A stretch of DNA of 8,252 nt, taken from DSNY01 sp016861185 (GTDB lineage: Bacteria; Pseudomonadota; Gammaproteobacteria; Burkholderiales; Burkholderiaceae_F). Shown here one piece after another: positions 6,883 through 8,252 of the stretch. Each line of letters begins with the position of its first letter. Position 1 is the stretch's first letter. The stretch lies in NCBI GenBank assembly GCA_030263275.1, contig SZOR01000143.1, forward strand, positions 1-8,252. The letters are read 5' to 3'. A program made the translations under genes and the position numbers. The notes beneath the pieces are model-generated. The model saw only the letters and a list, made by a program, of their open reading frames with translations, had not been told where the DNA came from and made no database searches.

Positions 6883-7860
6883 GTGATCCTGCGCGAAATT
6901 CCCGACGTTCCGCCGCGGCCCGTCACGCCGCAGAACATCGCATTCCGCCGCTGGCTGTATCCGCGCTGGGGCAAGGAGAACGCCCTGATCAGCGCGCGCA
7001 CACGCTACGCCGAGATCGAGCGCACCGAGCAGCCGTTCTCGATCAAGGCCGCGTGGGGCGGCGTCAGCGAACACCGCGTCGGCAGCCGCCGGCTGTGCGT
7101 CGACGACGACTGCTACCTCGTGCTCAACGAGGACCAGACCTACAGCAGCGTCTTCCAGGGCGATCCCGCGGTGAATGCGCTGTGCCTGTTCATGCGGCGC
7201 GGCCTGCCCGCGGAGGTCAACGGCGCGCTCGTCGCGCCGCTGGAGGCGGCGCTGGCCGACGACGGTTGCGTCGCGCCGCGCGCGGTCGAGTTCGCCGAGA
7301 ACCTGCGGCCGCACGACGCCGCGATTTCGCCGATCCTGCGGCTGATGCGGCACAAGGTCGCCGAAGGACTCGCCGACGAAGCCTGGGTCGAGGAACAGTG
7401 CCATCGGCTGCTCGCGCGGCTGATCGAGGGCGAACATCGGCTGCGGAACCGCGCCGACCGCATCGACTCGATCAAGCCCGCGACGCGCGAGGAACTGCTG
7501 CGCCGGCTCGGCTGGGCGGCCGATTTCATGCAGTCGAGCTACGCCGACGCGATTTCGCTCGACGACGTGGCGCGTGCCGCGCGCCTGTCGAAGTTCCATC
7601 TGATCCGGCTGTTCCGGCGCGTGCACGGCGTCACGCCGCACGTGTTCCTGCAGAACAAGCGCGCGCGGGTGGCGCGGCGGCTGATCGAGTCGACCGCGCT
7701 CGAGCTCAACGAGATCGCCGTGCAGGTCGGTTTCGGCACGCGCTTCACGATGTTCCGCCAGTTGCGGCGCGTCTACGGCGCGAGCGGTCTCGAGCTGCGG
7801 CGACCGGCGCTGCCGCTGCACCGCCCGGCGCGGCTCGCCGCCGAGGCGCGGCAGGCCTGA
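6883..7860 (+). CDS. AraC-family transcriptional regulator, paralog 2
   Basis: The 325-residue product is colinear with the upstream regulator over its full length: IPDVPPRP, YPRWGKENA, SIKAAWGG and RRLCVDDDCYLVLNEDQTY in the sensing region. The C-terminal double HTH (about 205-307) is the most similar part, with LDDVARAARLSKFHLIRLFR and ELNEIAVQVGFGTRFTMFRQ. The segment GFGTRFTMFRQLRR is identical in both, so the pair probably reads the same or overlapping DNA sites. The sensing halves differ more, which suggests different ligands or a silent copy. The GTG at 6883 aligns with the ATG of paralog 1. An in-frame GTG at 6781 would add 34 residues with no counterpart in the paralog. The gene has its own motif promoter rather than being co-transcribed by necessity. 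It ends 18 bases before the next copy of the motif. Confidence 0.9.
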   Translation: MILREIPDVPPRPVTPQNIAFRRWLYPRWGKENALISARTRYAEIERTEQPFSIKAAWGGVSEHRVGSRRLCVDDDCYLVLNEDQTYSSVFQGDPAVNALCLFMRRGLPAEVNGALVAPLEAALADDGCVAPRAVEFAENLRPHDAAISPILRLMRHKVAEGLADEAWVEEQCHRLLARLIEGEHRLRNRADRIDSIKPATREELLRRLGWAADFMQSSYADAISLDDVARAARLSKFHLIRLFRRVHGVTPHVFLQNKRARVARRLIESTALELNEIAVQVGFGTRFTMFRQLRRVYGASGLELRRPALPLHRPARLAAEARQA

Positions 7861-7878
7861 ACGCGACGCCCCAAGTAC

Positions 7879-7919
7879 GCAATGCGTGCAACGAGCGCGC
7901 CGGCGCGCCGACGCACAAT
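7879..7919 (+). promoter_or_regulatory. Motif-type promoter of the receiver-like gene (copy 5)
   Basis: GCAATGCGTGCAACG (7879-7893) is followed after exactly 20 bases by CACAAT (7914-7919). Transcription would start near 7928, about 50 bases before the ATG at 7977. This is the copy with the most divergent -10, although its spacing is identical. Confidence 0.65.
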
Positions 7920-7976
7920 GTCCGCGGATGCGAAGCGGCGCGCGCCCGGCACGGCGCGCCGCGCAGGGGGCCAGCG

Positions 7977-8252
7977 ATGCAGATGAACGAGTGGGACGCC
8001 GTGCACCACGCGGCCGCGCTCGCGACGCGCGGCGTTCGCGGGCCGCAGCCGCGCGTGCTGTTCGTCGGCGCCGCGCCGACGCAGCCCTGCGCGCAGCAGC
8101 TCGCGCGCGACGGCCTGTCCTGCCTGGTGGTCGAGCCGCAGCCGGCGCTGATCGAGCGTGCCGGCGCCTACGGCCCCGACATCGTGCTGCTGCAGACGGC
8201 CGCACCGCTGGCCGAGCGCATCGCGCTGCTGTACGCCGTTCGCGCGAACGTC
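7977..8252 (+). CDS. Receiver-like (CheY-fold) protein, 3' partial, phosphoacceptor Asp apparently replaced
   Basis: The frame is open from the ATG at 7977 to the window end (92 codons), with AGGGGG 6 bases upstream; an ATG at 7983 is an alternative. The order of elements matches the first half of a response-regulator receiver: a first strand PRVLFVGAAP (25-34), a helix AQQLARDG, a second strand LSCLVVEPQPALIERAG and a third strand GPDIVLLQTAAP. In ordinary receivers the third strand ends in the phosphorylated Asp (PDLVLLD). Here the residue is Gln, so the domain may be a pseudo-receiver not controlled by phosphorylation. The acidic pair expected after the first strand is also missing. The output domain lies beyond the window; a DNA-binding regulator is possible but not shown. 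It carries the same promoter motif as the AraC genes and the receptor gene, so it is probably part of the same regulon. Confidence 0.6.
   Translation, partial: MQMNEWDAVHHAAALATRGVRGPQPRVLFVGAAPTQPCAQQLARDGLSCLVVEPQPALIERAGAYGPDIVLLQTAAPLAERIALLYAVRANV

Noticed and set aside
6695..6886. Possible 63-residue leader peptide whose stop overlaps the GTG of the second AraC gene (GTGA)
   Set aside because: It starts at a TTG without a ribosome binding site and has a shadow-like composition. The overlap is suggestive, but nothing else supports translation.
1..8252. CRISPR array, tRNA, rRNA or insertion sequence
   Set aside because: I saw no regularly spaced long direct repeats, no tRNA or rRNA signatures, and no transposase or terminal inverted repeats, including at the caspase/rhodanese junction.

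Overview
The window is high-GC DNA (about 70% over most of its length, judged by eye) with Gram-negative features: an outer-membrane TonB-dependent receptor, Sec signal peptides and AraC-type activators. Gene content and style suggest a betaproteobacterium, probably Burkholderiales-like. No marker gene is present to fix this.

Region 1-1478 is a damaged or chimeric end. A caspase-fold (peptidase C14) gene enters from the left edge on the + strand with intact His and Cys catalytic motifs. Near position 800-825 its sequence runs into the antisense strand of a periplasmic rhodanese gene (- strand). Both genes lose their 3' parts there: the rhodanese lacks its catalytic second half. GC content also changes at about this point. 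This is either a real rearrangement or an assembly chimera.

Region 1479-2104 holds a short intergenic stretch and a stand-alone MaoC/NodN-type hydratase gene.

Region 2105-8252 looks like one co-regulated locus: a TonB-dependent receptor (+), a small secreted protein of unknown function (-, convergent with the receptor across a hairpin terminator), two tandem paralogous AraC-family regulators (+), and the start of a gene with a receiver-like fold (+, cut by the window end).

The main discovery is a 15-bp element, GCAATNNSTGCAACG. It occurs five times: four copies on + and one on -, the - copy with a single mismatch. Each copy sits in front of one of these five genes and exactly 20 bp upstream of a -10-like hexamer (TACCCT, TAGCAT, TACGCT, TAGCCT, CACAAT). 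None lies before the rhodanese or MaoC genes. It reads as a class II activator site overlapping the -35 position. The simplest model is a small self-contained regulon in which one or both AraC paralogs activate themselves, the receptor, the secreted protein and the receiver-like gene. The ligand or nutrient is unknown.
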